DNA of 64,000 nt. Origin: Salinicoccus sediminis. GTDB taxonomy: Bacteria > Bacillota > Bacilli > Staphylococcales > Salinicoccaceae. Position 1 is the stretch's first letter, and each line of letters begins with the position of its first letter. The stretch spans positions 372,001 through 436,000 of the forward strand of contig NZ_LAYZ01000024.1 in assembly GCF_000986795.1 (NCBI RefSeq). Direction: 5' to 3'. The notes under the pieces are model-generated. The model saw only the letters and a program-made list of their open reading frames with translations, was not told the DNA's origin and made no database searches. The position numbers and the translations under genes were made by a program. Of this stretch, positions 24,095-32,778 are shown in pieces.

Positions 24095-24919
24095 CTACAG
24101 CGCTTTCTGCGTCTGCTCCCTGCCGCCCTTCGTATCGAGTTCCGAGACAATGCCCCACAGTCTCCGTCGGGAGGCTGCATCCTTAAAAGTGACGCCGTTT
24201 TCCTTCCTGCCGGCTGCGATGAAACGGCTGCGCCCGCCGTCCGTGATCCTGAGCCACCAGTGGCCGTCGTTGTAATACAGTTTGTCGAAGCTGTACACTC
24301 CAAGGGCGGCCACGCCTTCGACACTCCCTTTCAGAGACGGGAAATCCCGTTTCTTTATCCTGGCCGTGGTGCGGAATTTCCCGCGCCACAGCCAGGCGGC
24401 CTCATAACTGGTCTTCCTCTCAAGCGGTCCTCCTCCGCCGACATCTATCCCGAGCGGGTTGATGCCTGTGCAGACGAACGCCCGCTCTCCTTGGATATAA
24501 CCGTATTTCTGGAACTGAATATGGAGGTGGGATGCCATCTGGACATTATCATAGTTGGTGTTGGACTGGTATCCAACAATATCTCCCTGACGCACACGCC
24601 GGCCGATTGCGACCGGCAGATTTCTCGCAAGGTGGCCGTAGATCACCTGGATGCCGAGGGCTTCGTTGGCCACGACGACCGTGCCGCCGAAATTGCCGTA
24701 TGCATTCGTCCCCGCCACCACCTCGCCGTCCGACACCGACGGCACCGGCGCGAGATGCTGCTTCGCCATGTCATACGCCCGGTGGTAGCCGCCGCAGTAT
24801 GTGTCGTAATTGTAGCCGCCGACCGTGTAGTCCCGCTTCCCCCATATGCCGCTTTGGTACTTCGTCGGGTCCGATGTCACACGGAACCCCTGCCTTTTCA
24901 GATATTCAATCGGATTCAA
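24095..24919 (-). CDS. M23 peptidase with SH3b cell-wall-binding domain (lysostaphin-like)
   Basis: The 274-residue protein has an M23/LytM domain with zinc ligands in GGYHRAYDMA (H and D), the GHLARNLPV loop and ASHLHIQF (HxH), followed from about residue 185 by an SH3b-type domain (SYEAAWLWRGKFRTTARIK ... YYNDGHWWLRI). Such enzymes cut peptidoglycan cross-bridges. The start is a TTG at 24919 with GGAGGG 6 bp upstream. No signal peptide is visible, which is unusual outside phage endolysins and some bacteriocins. The gene ends directly at array A1. Confidence 0.8.
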   Translation of the reverse strand: MNPIEYLKRQGFRVTSDPTKYQSGIWGKRDYTVGGYNYDTYCGGYHRAYDMAKQHLAPVPSVSDGEVVAGTNAYGNFGGTVVVANEALGIQVIYGHLARNLPVAIGRRVRQGDIVGYQSNTNYDNVQMASHLHIQFQKYGYIQGERAFVCTGINPLGIDVGGGGPLERKTSYEAAWLWRGKFRTTARIKKRDFPSLKGSVEGVAALGVYSFDKLYYNDGHWWLRITDGGRSRFIAAGRKENGVTFKDAASRRRLWGIVSELDTKGGREQTQKAL

Positions 24920-24981
24920 AACGATCCCTCCCGTAAATTGTGGTCCATCTGATATATCGAAGGAAACATCGGAAAAAGGCA

Positions 24982-25031
24982 TTGACCACTCTGGTCAAAC
25001 GCGTTAGAATGCAATTGACCAGGGTGGTCAA
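24982..25031 (+). promoter_or_regulatory. TetR operon promoter with two operators
   Basis: TTGACC (24982-24987) and TAGAAT (25005-25010) are 17 bp apart. Two 17-bp inverted repeats, TTGACCACTCTGGTCAA at 24982-24998 and TTGACCAGGGTGGTCAA at 25015-25031, cover the -35 box and the start region. Identical half-sites (TTGACCA / TGGTCAA) show they are operators for one regulator, presumably the TetR protein encoded next. Confidence 0.85.
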
Positions 25032-25053
25032 TAAAAGCGCCGGAGGTGTCATA

Positions 25054-25683
25054 ATGAAAGAAGCTTTCATATCACTGGATGAAAAACGTCAATATGAAAT
25101 ACTGGCCGCTGCGATGGGCGAATTCGCCGAACACGGCTTCACAAAGGCATCGACGAACCGCATCGTCAAGCGCGCCGGCATGAGCAAGGGGATGCTCTAC
25201 TACTACTTCGAGAGTAAACGGACTCTCTTCGACGATGCGCTCGATTTTGCGCTCGTCCATATCGAAAACCATATGCTCGACGGGATTGCCTCCGAAAAGG
25301 AAGGGTTCATCGAGCGGTGCGCCAGACTGTCACACATCAAATACAGGTACTTCATGGCGCACCCTGCAATTTCGCAGTTCATCACTTCTGTATACTTCTC
25401 CGATGATCTGAACGAAGAGCAGAAACTGCGCAACGAAGCGCTGATTGAAAACCGGGAACAGATATTGTTCGACAACCTGGACCTCACACGCTTCCGGGAT
25501 GACATCGACCACCGGACCGCCGTGAAGCTCATCGCCTGGACGATCAGCGGATATACCCGGGAAATGGAGCATATGATGAAAACTGAAGGGATGGCCTTCA
25601 GCCGTTTCGACGCATACTTTGACGAATTCGACCATTATCTCGACGCCATGCGCAAACTTTATTACAAGGAGGAATACCAATGA
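25054..25683 (+). CDS. TetR-family repressor of the adjacent ABC exporter
   Basis: The 209-residue protein has an N-terminal TetR helix-turn-helix (GEFAEHGFTKASTNRIVKRAG followed by MSKGMLYYYFESKRTLFD) and a C-terminal ligand domain of about 150 residues that is not assigned. ATG 25054 has GGAGGTG 6 bp upstream. Its stop overlaps the ATPase start by 4 bp, and two matching operators lie before it, so it autoregulates the three-gene operon. The inducer is probably a substrate of the exporter. Confidence 0.93.
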   Translation: MKEAFISLDEKRQYEILAAAMGEFAEHGFTKASTNRIVKRAGMSKGMLYYYFESKRTLFDDALDFALVHIENHMLDGIASEKEGFIERCARLSHIKYRYFMAHPAISQFITSVYFSDDLNEEQKLRNEALIENREQILFDNLDLTRFRDDIDHRTAVKLIAWTISGYTREMEHMMKTEGMAFSRFDAYFDEFDHYLDAMRKLYYKEEYQ

Positions 25684-26570
25684 GCCTACTTGAACTGGAA
25701 GGCCTGACCAAGACTTTCGGCAAAACCGTAGCTGCAAAAGATGTATCATTCAACATTGAGAAAGGGGAAATCTTCGGTTTCATCGGGCCGAACGGCGCGG
25801 GCAAGTCCACGACGATCCGCATGATCATCGGGGCATTGACGCCCGATTCCGGCGGGATCCTCATGGACGGCACACCCGTCACGAAGGATCCGCACTACAA
25901 GGATAAACTTACCTACGTACCGGGGGATGTCAACCTGTGGGGCAACCTTACAGGAGATGAAGTGATCAACTTTTTCATGAAGACACGCGGGTACAGCAAC
26001 AAAGAGCGAAAAGCGGAGCTGATTGAAAAGTTCAGGCTGGATCCGAAAAAAAAATGCAAGACCTACTCCAAGGGGAACCGGCAGAAAGTCGCGCTCATCA
26101 GTGCATTCCTCTCGGATGCCAAACTGCTGATCTTCGATGAGCCGACCACCGGGCTGGACCCGCTCATGGAGCGCTCCTTCCACGAGGAGGTCATGCGTGC
26201 CCGTGCCGAAGGGAAGAGCATACTGCTGTCGAGCCACATTTTATCAGAAGTGGAAAAGCTCGCCGACCGGCTCGCCATCATCCGGGAAGGGGAAATCATC
26301 GAAACCGGCCGCCTCGAAGAACTGCGCCACATCACACGGATCGAGTATGTCGTTCAGGCAGAGGGCGACCTGGGGCTTTTGAAAGATCTCCCGTACGTCC
26401 ATGATTTCTTTGAAGGGGAGGAAAATACACATATGCGTGTCGACAACGACAAGGCGGCAGAATTCCTCGAGGTCCTCCATCCGATCGGACCGACACATCT
26501 CGAGACGCTGCCGCCGCGGCTTGAGGACATATTCATGCGCTACTATGAAGGCCGGAGTGATGAGTCATGA
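25680..26570 (+). CDS. ABC transporter ATPase
   Basis: The 296-residue ATPase has Walker A GPNGAGKST near residue 38, a signature YSKGNRQKV near 134 in place of LSGGQ, Walker B LLIFDEPTTGLD near 151 and the switch histidine in LLSSHILSE. The YSKGN variant is a known departure in drug-exporter ATPases of this type. It overlaps tetR and the permease gene by 4 bp each (ATGA). Confidence 0.95.
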   Translation: MSLLELEGLTKTFGKTVAAKDVSFNIEKGEIFGFIGPNGAGKSTTIRMIIGALTPDSGGILMDGTPVTKDPHYKDKLTYVPGDVNLWGNLTGDEVINFFMKTRGYSNKERKAELIEKFRLDPKKKCKTYSKGNRQKVALISAFLSDAKLLIFDEPTTGLDPLMERSFHEEVMRARAEGKSILLSSHILSEVEKLADRLAIIREGEIIETGRLEELRHITRIEYVVQAEGDLGLLKDLPYVHDFFEGEENTHMRVDNDKAAEFLEVLHPIGPTHLETLPPRLEDIFMRYYEGRSDES

Positions 26571-28132
26571 CACATTTCCTTAAAATCGTGCTGCGCGATG
26601 TCCGCTTCCGCATACTCATGTGGATCATCGGCATCTCGGCGCTGACACTCGTCGTCCCGCCCGCTTTCAAAGGACTCTACAGCGACCCGGCTGAACGTGA
26701 ACTGCTGAAGGAGACACTGGCCAACCCGGCAATGGTTGCGATCGTCGGTCCGGTGCCTGAGAGCACCTACACCATCGCTGTCATGTTCTCCCATGAAATG
26801 ATGGTATTCATGGCGGTCGTCCACGGCCTTTTCGGGATCATGATCGCCAACGCTGTAAGCCGGAAGATGGAGGATAACGGACTGCTGGAATATGTGAGCA
26901 GTACCGGCATCACCCGCGGTAACATCTTCGGGGCCCAGCTCCTGATCGGCTTCATCATGAACATCGTGCTCGGAGCCGTCATCTTCGCAGGACTCGGTGT
27001 GATGAACATCGAATCCTTCGATGCCGCGGGCAATCTGCTCTATGCGCTCGGCACCGCACTGTTCGGCATCCTGTTCTACACCTTCACCCTGGTGCTCGCG
27101 CAGCTGCTTCCGTCATCCGACTGGTCATTCGGGACCGCACTTGCAATCCTGCTGCTCCTATACGTGGGGCGTGCTGTGACGGATGTCATCAATACGGACT
27201 ATTCGGTTGCATTCCCGTACCACTGGCTGACCCGCATGGAACCTTTCGGCACGAATGACTACGTCTGGCTGCTGCCGTTTGCGGTCATCCTGCTGTTCAT
27301 CCGGCTTGCCTGGGTGCTGTTCAGGAAACGTGACCTTGATGATGCCTATATCGCCATCGACTTCAAAGGGAAGACCCGCCATATCCAAAGCTATCCCCGT
27401 CTTCAGCTGGCAGGGATGAAAGTACTGATCATAAGCTGGCTTTTGGGCATGCTGCTGATCGGTCTCGCCTACGGGGCGATCTTCGGGGATCTGGATACGT
27501 TCATCAATGATAACGAACTCCTGGCACAGGCGCTGGAGGATGACTCCGGCACCGACCCGATACTGCAGTTCATCAGTACGCTCGTGATGATCACCGTCAT
27601 CGTCGGCGTCATTCCTGCACTGATGGTGTCTGCACGCATACTCCGTGAGGAAAAATCCGGACGCCTGGAAGTACTCGCGAGCGCTGATATCAGCCGCATC
27701 CACATGCTCATCACCCACGGGGTGCTCGGAACCATCGCCGGAGCGTTTGGCCTGGCGCTCTCCCTCCTCGGCATGTACACCGCAAGCATCGGCGTGGAGA
27801 GCATCGAAGTGTCCCCCGGCGACTACATGATGACCGCACTGAACTATACGGCTGCAGTCATCCTGTTCACCGGACTGTCAATGCTGCTTACCGGGATAGC
27901 GAGGAAGCTGCATACGCTGATCTGGCTCTATTTCATCTATGCATTCTTCGTCAACTATCTGGGCCTCATCATCGGGCTGGATGACGAATGGCGGATGGTG
28001 ACACCATTTTATTACCTGGCCGAGATGCCGGCTGAAGAAATCGACTGGATGGCATGGCTGATTGTCATCCTGATCGGTGCAGCATTTGGTGCAGTTGGCG
28101 CATTTTTATTTGGAAAAAGGGATATCGGCTGA
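26567..28132 (+). CDS. ABC-2-type exporter permease, fused two-half form
   Basis: The 521-residue protein has about twelve membrane segments in two halves of six, each with a large loop, so a single chain could form the whole membrane unit. It resembles polyketide or multidrug ABC-2 permeases controlled by TetR proteins. It starts by ATGA overlap with the ATPase gene. The substrate is unknown. Confidence 0.85.
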   Translation: MTHFLKIVLRDVRFRILMWIIGISALTLVVPPAFKGLYSDPAERELLKETLANPAMVAIVGPVPESTYTIAVMFSHEMMVFMAVVHGLFGIMIANAVSRKMEDNGLLEYVSSTGITRGNIFGAQLLIGFIMNIVLGAVIFAGLGVMNIESFDAAGNLLYALGTALFGILFYTFTLVLAQLLPSSDWSFGTALAILLLLYVGRAVTDVINTDYSVAFPYHWLTRMEPFGTNDYVWLLPFAVILLFIRLAWVLFRKRDLDDAYIAIDFKGKTRHIQSYPRLQLAGMKVLIISWLLGMLLIGLAYGAIFGDLDTFINDNELLAQALEDDSGTDPILQFISTLVMITVIVGVIPALMVSARILREEKSGRLEVLASADISRIHMLITHGVLGTIAGAFGLALSLLGMYTASIGVESIEVSPGDYMMTALNYTAAVILFTGLSMLLTGIARKLHTLIWLYFIYAFFVNYLGLIIGLDDEWRMVTPFYYLAEMPAEEIDWMAWLIVILIGAAFGAVGAFLFGKRDIG

Positions 28133-28135
28133 ATA

Positions 28136-28176
28136 AAAAATTCCGCAGACCTGTATGAAGGCTGCGGAATTTTTGT
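28136..28176. terminator. Bidirectional terminator between exporter and AI-2E genes
   Basis: AAAAATTCCGCAG and CTGCGGAATTTTT form a stem around a 12-14 base loop. A and T runs on both sides serve both converging transcripts. Confidence 0.92.
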
Positions 28177-28177
28177 G

Positions 28178-29281
28178 CTATTCGGAAGGGGGGCTCCCGG
28201 CTTCTGCGAACATCGATTTGCCGATGTTGCCCCTGTATCTCCAGATATTCTGGATGACCGTCTTGATGACGGCATATGTCGGAATGGCGATCAGCATGCC
28301 GATGAAGCCTGCGATGTTCCCTGCCGCCAGCACGACCGTGATGACCGTAAGCGGGTGCAGCTTCAGCGTCTGCCCCATGACGTTCGGCGTGATGAGATTG
28401 CTTTCGATCTGCTGTGCGATGAGCGTAATGAGCGATACCCATACGAACATGATCGGGTCCTGGATGAGTGCAAGGAGCGCGGCCGGTATGAATGCGACCC
28501 ACGGTCCGATGAACGGGATCAGGTTCATGAACAGCGCGAAGATCGCAAGCAGCAGCGCATAATCGAGCCCGATGATTGCATACCCGATGTAGAGGATGAT
28601 GCACAGGATGAAGCTCACAAGCATCTGCCCCTGGATGAACGCCCGGAGCGTGTTGTCGATGTCACTCAAAAGCTCCGACAGGAATTGTTTGAACGTTCCC
28701 CTGAACGGTGCAGTGACGGACGGGATGAACTTCTCATGGTCCTTCAGCAGGAAGAAGTAGAAGAACGGTATGAGGATCAGCGTCACCAGTACGCTCACCG
28801 TGCCCGACACGATTGTGACCGCATTTCCCAGGAGGTTCGAAATCATCTGGGATCCTTGGTCAAGCGCATCCTGCACATAGGACTGCGGATCGAACGGCAG
28901 CCTGTCGCGCTGGGACAGCAGGTAGTTGAACAGTTCCTCCACTTCCCTCTGGATCATCGGCGCCCTCGATACGAGGTTCTGCACCTGCGTCGTCACCATC
29001 GGCACGATGATCATCGACAGCAGCGTGATGACGAGCAGTATGATGATGAAAATCGCAAGGATGCTTACGAGCCGTCCGGCTTTGCGTTTCTCAAGGAAAC
29101 GCTGTATGGGTTCTGTAATGTAGTACAGCAGCCCGCCGATCAGAAGCGGGATGAATACTGTTGCTATGATTGTAAAGAAAGGCTGGAAAACCACCTGCAC
29201 CCTGATTACAAGCATGATGATCAGCAGCGTGATGATGATTGCGACACCGGTCTGGAACCAAACTTTTCTTGTCATGCGCAT
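28178..29281 (-). CDS. AI-2E family transporter (putative permease)
   Basis: The 367-residue protein has the AI-2E (PerM/YtvI) pattern: two hydrophobic N-terminal segments, a long amphipathic region (about 80-150), PFFYFFLLKDHEKF near 215, and a C-terminal set with NLIPFIGPWVAFIPA and ESNLITPNVMGQTLKLHPL. Substrates in the family range from signalling molecules to Na+/H+ exchange and cannot be guessed. ATG 29281 has GAAGGG 4 bp upstream; ATG 29275 is an alternative. Confidence 0.9.
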   Translation of the reverse strand: MRMTRKVWFQTGVAIIITLLIIMLVIRVQVVFQPFFTIIATVFIPLLIGGLLYYITEPIQRFLEKRKAGRLVSILAIFIIILLVITLLSMIIVPMVTTQVQNLVSRAPMIQREVEELFNYLLSQRDRLPFDPQSYVQDALDQGSQMISNLLGNAVTIVSGTVSVLVTLILIPFFYFFLLKDHEKFIPSVTAPFRGTFKQFLSELLSDIDNTLRAFIQGQMLVSFILCIILYIGYAIIGLDYALLLAIFALFMNLIPFIGPWVAFIPAALLALIQDPIMFVWVSLITLIAQQIESNLITPNVMGQTLKLHPLTVITVVLAAGNIAGFIGMLIAIPTYAVIKTVIQNIWRYRGNIGKSMFAEAGSPPSE

Positions 29282-29367
29282 ATTTCCCTTCTCGTTCGAT
29301 TTAAAGATGATTACAGTGTACCATAAATTTAATTTTTCCTTAAAGCATACGTTGAATAAAAAACCAG

Positions 29368-29396
29368 TGGACAAACGAAAGCGCTAACAGTAGAAT
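29368..29396 (+). promoter_or_regulatory. Alanine symporter promoter with cre site
   Basis: TGGACA (29368-29373) and TAGAAT (29391-29396) are 17 bp apart. The spacer holds CGAAAGCGCTAACA (29376-29389), which matches the CcpA cre consensus TGWAANCGNTNWCA at 13 of 14 positions, so catabolite repression by roadblock of the promoter is expected. Confidence 0.75.
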
Positions 29397-29442
29397 GATA
29401 ATGTCTGAATAACCAGACAAAGGGGAAAGGGGAAAACTTAAT

Positions 29443-31002
29443 ATGCAGAATATCGTTGATTTTTTCAATGGACTCGTCTGGAGTCCGCCGCTTGTCTACG
29501 GACTGCTTGCCGTCGGACTGTACTTCAGCCTGAGGATGCGGTTCTTCCAGATAAGGCATTTCAAGGAAATGATCCGCCTGATGTTCCAGGGTGAGAAGTC
29601 ACCTGTCGGAATATCCAGTTTCCAGGCTATCGCCGTCTCCCTGTCGGGACGCGTCGGTACCGGCAACATCGTCGGCGTGGCAACCGCGATTTTCATAGGC
29701 GGCCCGGGCGCCATTTTCTGGATGTGGCTGATTGCCTTCCTCGGCGCCGGGAGCGCGTTCGTGGAATCCACACTTGCACAGATCTACAAGCAGAATGAAG
29801 ACAACCAGTACCGCGGAGGTCCAGCATACTACATCGAAAAGGGGATCGGCGGTAAAATCGGCAAGATATATGCTGTCATATTCGCTCTTGTTACCATACT
29901 TGCCACAGGCTTCCTGCTGCCGGGCATCCAGTCCAACTCCATCGCGGGATCCATGACCAATTCATTCCCTATGCCGCACTGGGTCGTCGGTGCCGGGCTT
30001 GTCCTGCTTGTTGGCATCGTCATCTTCGGCGGCATCAAGTCGATCGCCAACGTCGCTACGGCTGTGGTGCCTTTCATGGCGGTCGTATACGTCATCGTTG
30101 CAATCATCGTCGTGATCATCAATATTCAGGATGTACCGGCGATGTTCGGCCTCATCTTCAGGAGCGCATTCGGTATGGAGCAGCAGTTCGGCGGCATCGT
30201 CGGCGGCATGATTGCCATCGGTGTCCAGCGCGGCATCTATTCCAACGAAGCCGGACAGGGGACCGGACCGCATGCAGCGGGTGCCGCTGAAGTCTCCCAC
30301 CCTGCCAAGCAGGGGCTTGTCCAGTCGTTCTCGGTCTATGTGGATACGCTTTTCGTGTGTACGGCGACAGCACTGATGATCCTCATGACGGGCATGTACA
30401 ATGTGTCTGACGGCGGAGACGGTTTCATCGTGGATTCAGGTGTCTACCAGGAATCCCCGGGCGGTGAGCGGAACTACTCGGGAACCGTCGCCTATACGCA
30501 GGCCGGACTGGATAATGCATTCCATGGCCAGGAGACATTCAATCCCGACTTTGTCGGATTCGGCTCCTACTTCATCACGTTTGCACTGTTGTTCTTCTGC
30601 TACACCACGATACTTGCCTACTACTACATTGCAGAGACCAATCTTGTATACATCACCCGCGGACGCTGGCCCATCATGAAGACACTGCTCGGACTGATGC
30701 TGGTCCTGTCAGCCTTCTACGGTACCGTGAGCACCGCCGGGCTCGCATGGGATATGGGCGACCTCGGTGTCGGCCTGATGGCATGGCTCAACGTGATCGC
30801 CATACTGATCCTTCAGAAGCCTGCACTCCGGGCGCTGAAGGATTTCGAGCAGCAGAAGAAACAGAAGGGCTCCGGAAAATTCGCAATCTACCGGCCGGAT
30901 GAAGGCGAAGTCAAAAATGCCGGGTTCTGGCATCACGACTATCCGGAACGGCTCAGACAGGAAGACTATCAGTATCCCGGGGAGGACATCCCTAAGAAAT
31001 AA
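29443..31002 (+). CDS. AGCS-family sodium:alanine symporter
   Basis: The 519-residue protein is a Na+-coupled alanine or glycine importer. Diagnostic stretches are LSGRVGTGNIVGVATAIFIGGPGAIFWMW split over residues 67-95, GGPAYYIEKGIG near 126 and RGIYSNEAGQGTGPHAAGAA near 264. About ten membrane segments are visible. A long loop with charged residues at about 325-355 and a hydrophilic tail of about 50 residues are slightly extended. It is a single-gene unit under a cre-containing promoter. Confidence 0.95.
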   Translation: MQNIVDFFNGLVWSPPLVYGLLAVGLYFSLRMRFFQIRHFKEMIRLMFQGEKSPVGISSFQAIAVSLSGRVGTGNIVGVATAIFIGGPGAIFWMWLIAFLGAGSAFVESTLAQIYKQNEDNQYRGGPAYYIEKGIGGKIGKIYAVIFALVTILATGFLLPGIQSNSIAGSMTNSFPMPHWVVGAGLVLLVGIVIFGGIKSIANVATAVVPFMAVVYVIVAIIVVIINIQDVPAMFGLIFRSAFGMEQQFGGIVGGMIAIGVQRGIYSNEAGQGTGPHAAGAAEVSHPAKQGLVQSFSVYVDTLFVCTATALMILMTGMYNVSDGGDGFIVDSGVYQESPGGERNYSGTVAYTQAGLDNAFHGQETFNPDFVGFGSYFITFALLFFCYTTILAYYYIAETNLVYITRGRWPIMKTLLGLMLVLSAFYGTVSTAGLAWDMGDLGVGLMAWLNVIAILILQKPALRALKDFEQQKKQKGSGKFAIYRPDEGEVKNAGFWHHDYPERLRQEDYQYPGEDIPKK

Positions 31003-31007
31003 TAATT

Positions 31008-31050
31008 GTTTAACGATTGCCCCCTTATTGGTAGAATCATCATGAGGGGG
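31008..31050 (+). promoter_or_regulatory. Terminator/promoter overlap before yjcH
   Basis: CCCCCT and AGGGGG flank a 19-base loop and are followed by TTTTA, which may end the symporter transcript. Within the same stretch TTTAAC and TAGAAT are 17 bp apart and could start yjcH, with GAGGGGG acting as its ribosome-binding site. Confidence 0.4.
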
Positions 31051-31058
31051 TTTTACTT

Positions 31059-31784
31059 ATGGATATGACACCAGGAAAGGTGCACACAATCGATTTCCAG
31101 TCTGAGACACTGAGTGACACATATGAAATTCAATACTATCTTCCTAAAAATTTTTCTGATCTCTACAAGCATCATGTCGTGCTGACTTTCGATTCGCAGG
31201 ATTTCTTCAAATACGGCCAGATCGAAAGGCAGTATGAGAAGCTGTGGGAAGCGGGCGAAGCCGAACGCGCCATCATCGTCGGCGTGCCGTACCCGTCGGT
31301 CGGATGGCGGAACGATTATTTCAGTCCGAACGGCGAGCACCACGACCTATTCGTGTCGTTCGTCTCCCGCGAGCTGATCCACTGGATTGACAATACCTTC
31401 CCGACGTTGAAGGTCGGTACGTCACGCGTATTGATGGGCGAGTCACTGGCTGGGAGCTTTGCTTTCTCGGTCGCCGCGGCCTATCCGGCGACATTCTCGC
31501 AGGCGGCCGCCTTCAGCCCGTTTGTCGACGAGGATTTTATCGGCAGGTTTGAATCACAGCCGATGCTCATGCACCTTGATTTGTATCATACGATCGGGCT
31601 CGGGGAGGACGACTTCATGACAATTTCCGGCGAGCAGGCCGATTTCCTGACACCAAACCGCAGACTGAACGAATATCTCGAGGGGGAACCGCTCGAATAT
31701 GAGTACCGGGAACTGGATGGCGGCCACATCTGGAAAACGTGGAAGCCGGAACTTGGCAGCATACTGAAACACTATCTGAATTAG
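31059..31784 (+). CDS. yjcH: YjcH-like alpha/beta-hydrolase (esterase)
   Basis: The 241-residue protein belongs to the esterase-D-like alpha/beta hydrolases. The nucleophile elbow is GESLAG near residue 128, and a C-terminal DGGHIWKTW near 224 supplies the histidine. Gene order before yjcG is conserved in Bacillus and staphylococci. The physiological substrate is unknown. No signal peptide is present. Confidence 0.85.
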   Translation: MDMTPGKVHTIDFQSETLSDTYEIQYYLPKNFSDLYKHHVVLTFDSQDFFKYGQIERQYEKLWEAGEAERAIIVGVPYPSVGWRNDYFSPNGEHHDLFVSFVSRELIHWIDNTFPTLKVGTSRVLMGESLAGSFAFSVAAAYPATFSQAAAFSPFVDEDFIGRFESQPMLMHLDLYHTIGLGEDDFMTISGEQADFLTPNRRLNEYLEGEPLEYEYRELDGGHIWKTWKPELGSILKHYLN

Positions 31785-31809
31785 ATATTATGGATTTTTG
31801 CAAAAAGTC

Positions 31810-31818
31810 TGATATAAT
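31810..31818 (+). promoter_or_regulatory. Extended -10 promoter of yjcG
   Basis: TGATATAAT at 31810-31818 is an extended -10 box, 29 bp before the yjcG start. No good -35 box is present, which such promoters tolerate. Confidence 0.6.
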
Positions 31819-31846
31819 TGAATTAAAATAAACGGGAGGAATCAAG

Positions 31847-32362
31847 ATGAATTTTGGGGTAGTAATGTTTCCATCCAAACAACTTCAGGACAAAGTAAAC
31901 CAGTACAGAAAAAGATATGATGCGCATTATGCACTCATCCCGCCTCATATCACGTTGAAAGAAAGCTTCGAAGCGGATGAGTCCGATAAAGAGAAAATCA
32001 TCGAATATCTTAAAGATGTTGCCAAAAATCATAATCCTGTAGATATTGAAATCAAGAAAGTCTCCAGCTTCATGCCGAACTCACAGGTTATCTACTTCAA
32101 AGTGGAGAAGAACGAATCGCTGAAAGCCATCCATGACGATCTCAACAAAGGGGATTTCTACGGCGAAAACCATCATCCATTCGTGCCGCACTTCACCATC
32201 GCCCAGGGACAGACGTCCCAGGAGTATGAAGACATGTTCGGCCATCTGAGCATGATTGGCATCGACCACTCGGAAACACTGAACAAGATCAGCCTCTGCT
32301 ACCAGCTCGAGAACGGCATGTGGCAGGTATCCGAGACATTCCGCCTCGGCACAGGTGAATGA
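31847..32362 (+). CDS. yjcG: YjcG, 2'-5' RNA ligase-like phosphoesterase
   Basis: The 171-residue protein has the two HxTx motifs of the 2H phosphoesterase superfamily, PPHITLKES near residue 34 and VPHFTIAQG near 115. The family hydrolyses or ligates 2'-5' or cyclic phosphodiesters in RNA; the cellular role of YjcG is not settled. GGGAGGA lies before the ATG. Confidence 0.92.
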   Translation: MNFGVVMFPSKQLQDKVNQYRKRYDAHYALIPPHITLKESFEADESDKEKIIEYLKDVAKNHNPVDIEIKKVSSFMPNSQVIYFKVEKNESLKAIHDDLNKGDFYGENHHPFVPHFTIAQGQTSQEYEDMFGHLSMIGIDHSETLNKISLCYQLENGMWQVSETFRLGTGE

Positions 32363-32383
32363 CTCTGCTTCTTATTTGTGTTT

Positions 32384-32418
32384 GAAAGCCCCTCCACGGT
32401 GTGGAGGGGTTTTTGTGT
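32384..32418 (+). terminator. Terminator after yjcG
   Basis: AAGCCCCTCCAC-GGT-GTGGAGGGG followed by TTTTTG, about 25 bp after the stop codon. Confidence 0.92.
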
Positions 32419-32450
32419 GGGGGTGTTGGTGATTGCGGGGTTGGCTGGTT

Positions 32451-32767
32451 GGCGGACGCCGCTGATTTCGCCATGTCCGGCATTCCGTTTTGGCGGACAC
32501 CGTTGATTCCGCCGTGTCCGGTATTCCGTTTTGGCGGACACCGTTGATTCCGCCGTGTCCGGTATTCCGTTTTGGCGGACACCGCTGATTCCGCCGTGTC
32601 CGGTATATCGCTTTGGCGGACACCGTTGATTCCGCCGTGTCCGGCATTCCGTTTTGGCGGACGCCGCTGATTTCGCCGTGTCCGGTATTCCGTTTTGGCG
32701 GACGCCGCTGATTCCGCCGTGTCCGGCATTCCGCTTTGGCGGACACCGTTGATTCCGCCGTGTCCGC
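32451..32767. repeat. 41-bp palindromic array, family A2 (8 units)
   Basis: Units start exactly every 41 bp at 32451, 32492, 32533, 32574, 32615, 32656, 32697 and 32738; the last stops at about 32767, 12 bp before the NERD 3 stop codon. Each has GGCGGACACC, GTTGATTCCGCC, GTGTCCGGTATTCCGTTTT; it is family A in the reverse orientation to A1. The three long overlapping open frames here arise because 41 is not a multiple of three and the repeat lacks stops. Confidence 0.95.
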
Positions 32768-32778
32768 AACACACGCAC

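Noticed and set aside
23720-24158. Open frames over array A1 encoding repeated Arg/Pro-rich peptides
   Set aside because: Same artefact of the repeat; they span the terminator and the end of the M23 gene on the other strand.
16561-24982. The accessory stretch as a prophage or integrated element
   Set aside because: No integrase, recombinase, portal or capsid genes and no flanking direct repeats were seen; the genes look like separate small insertions.
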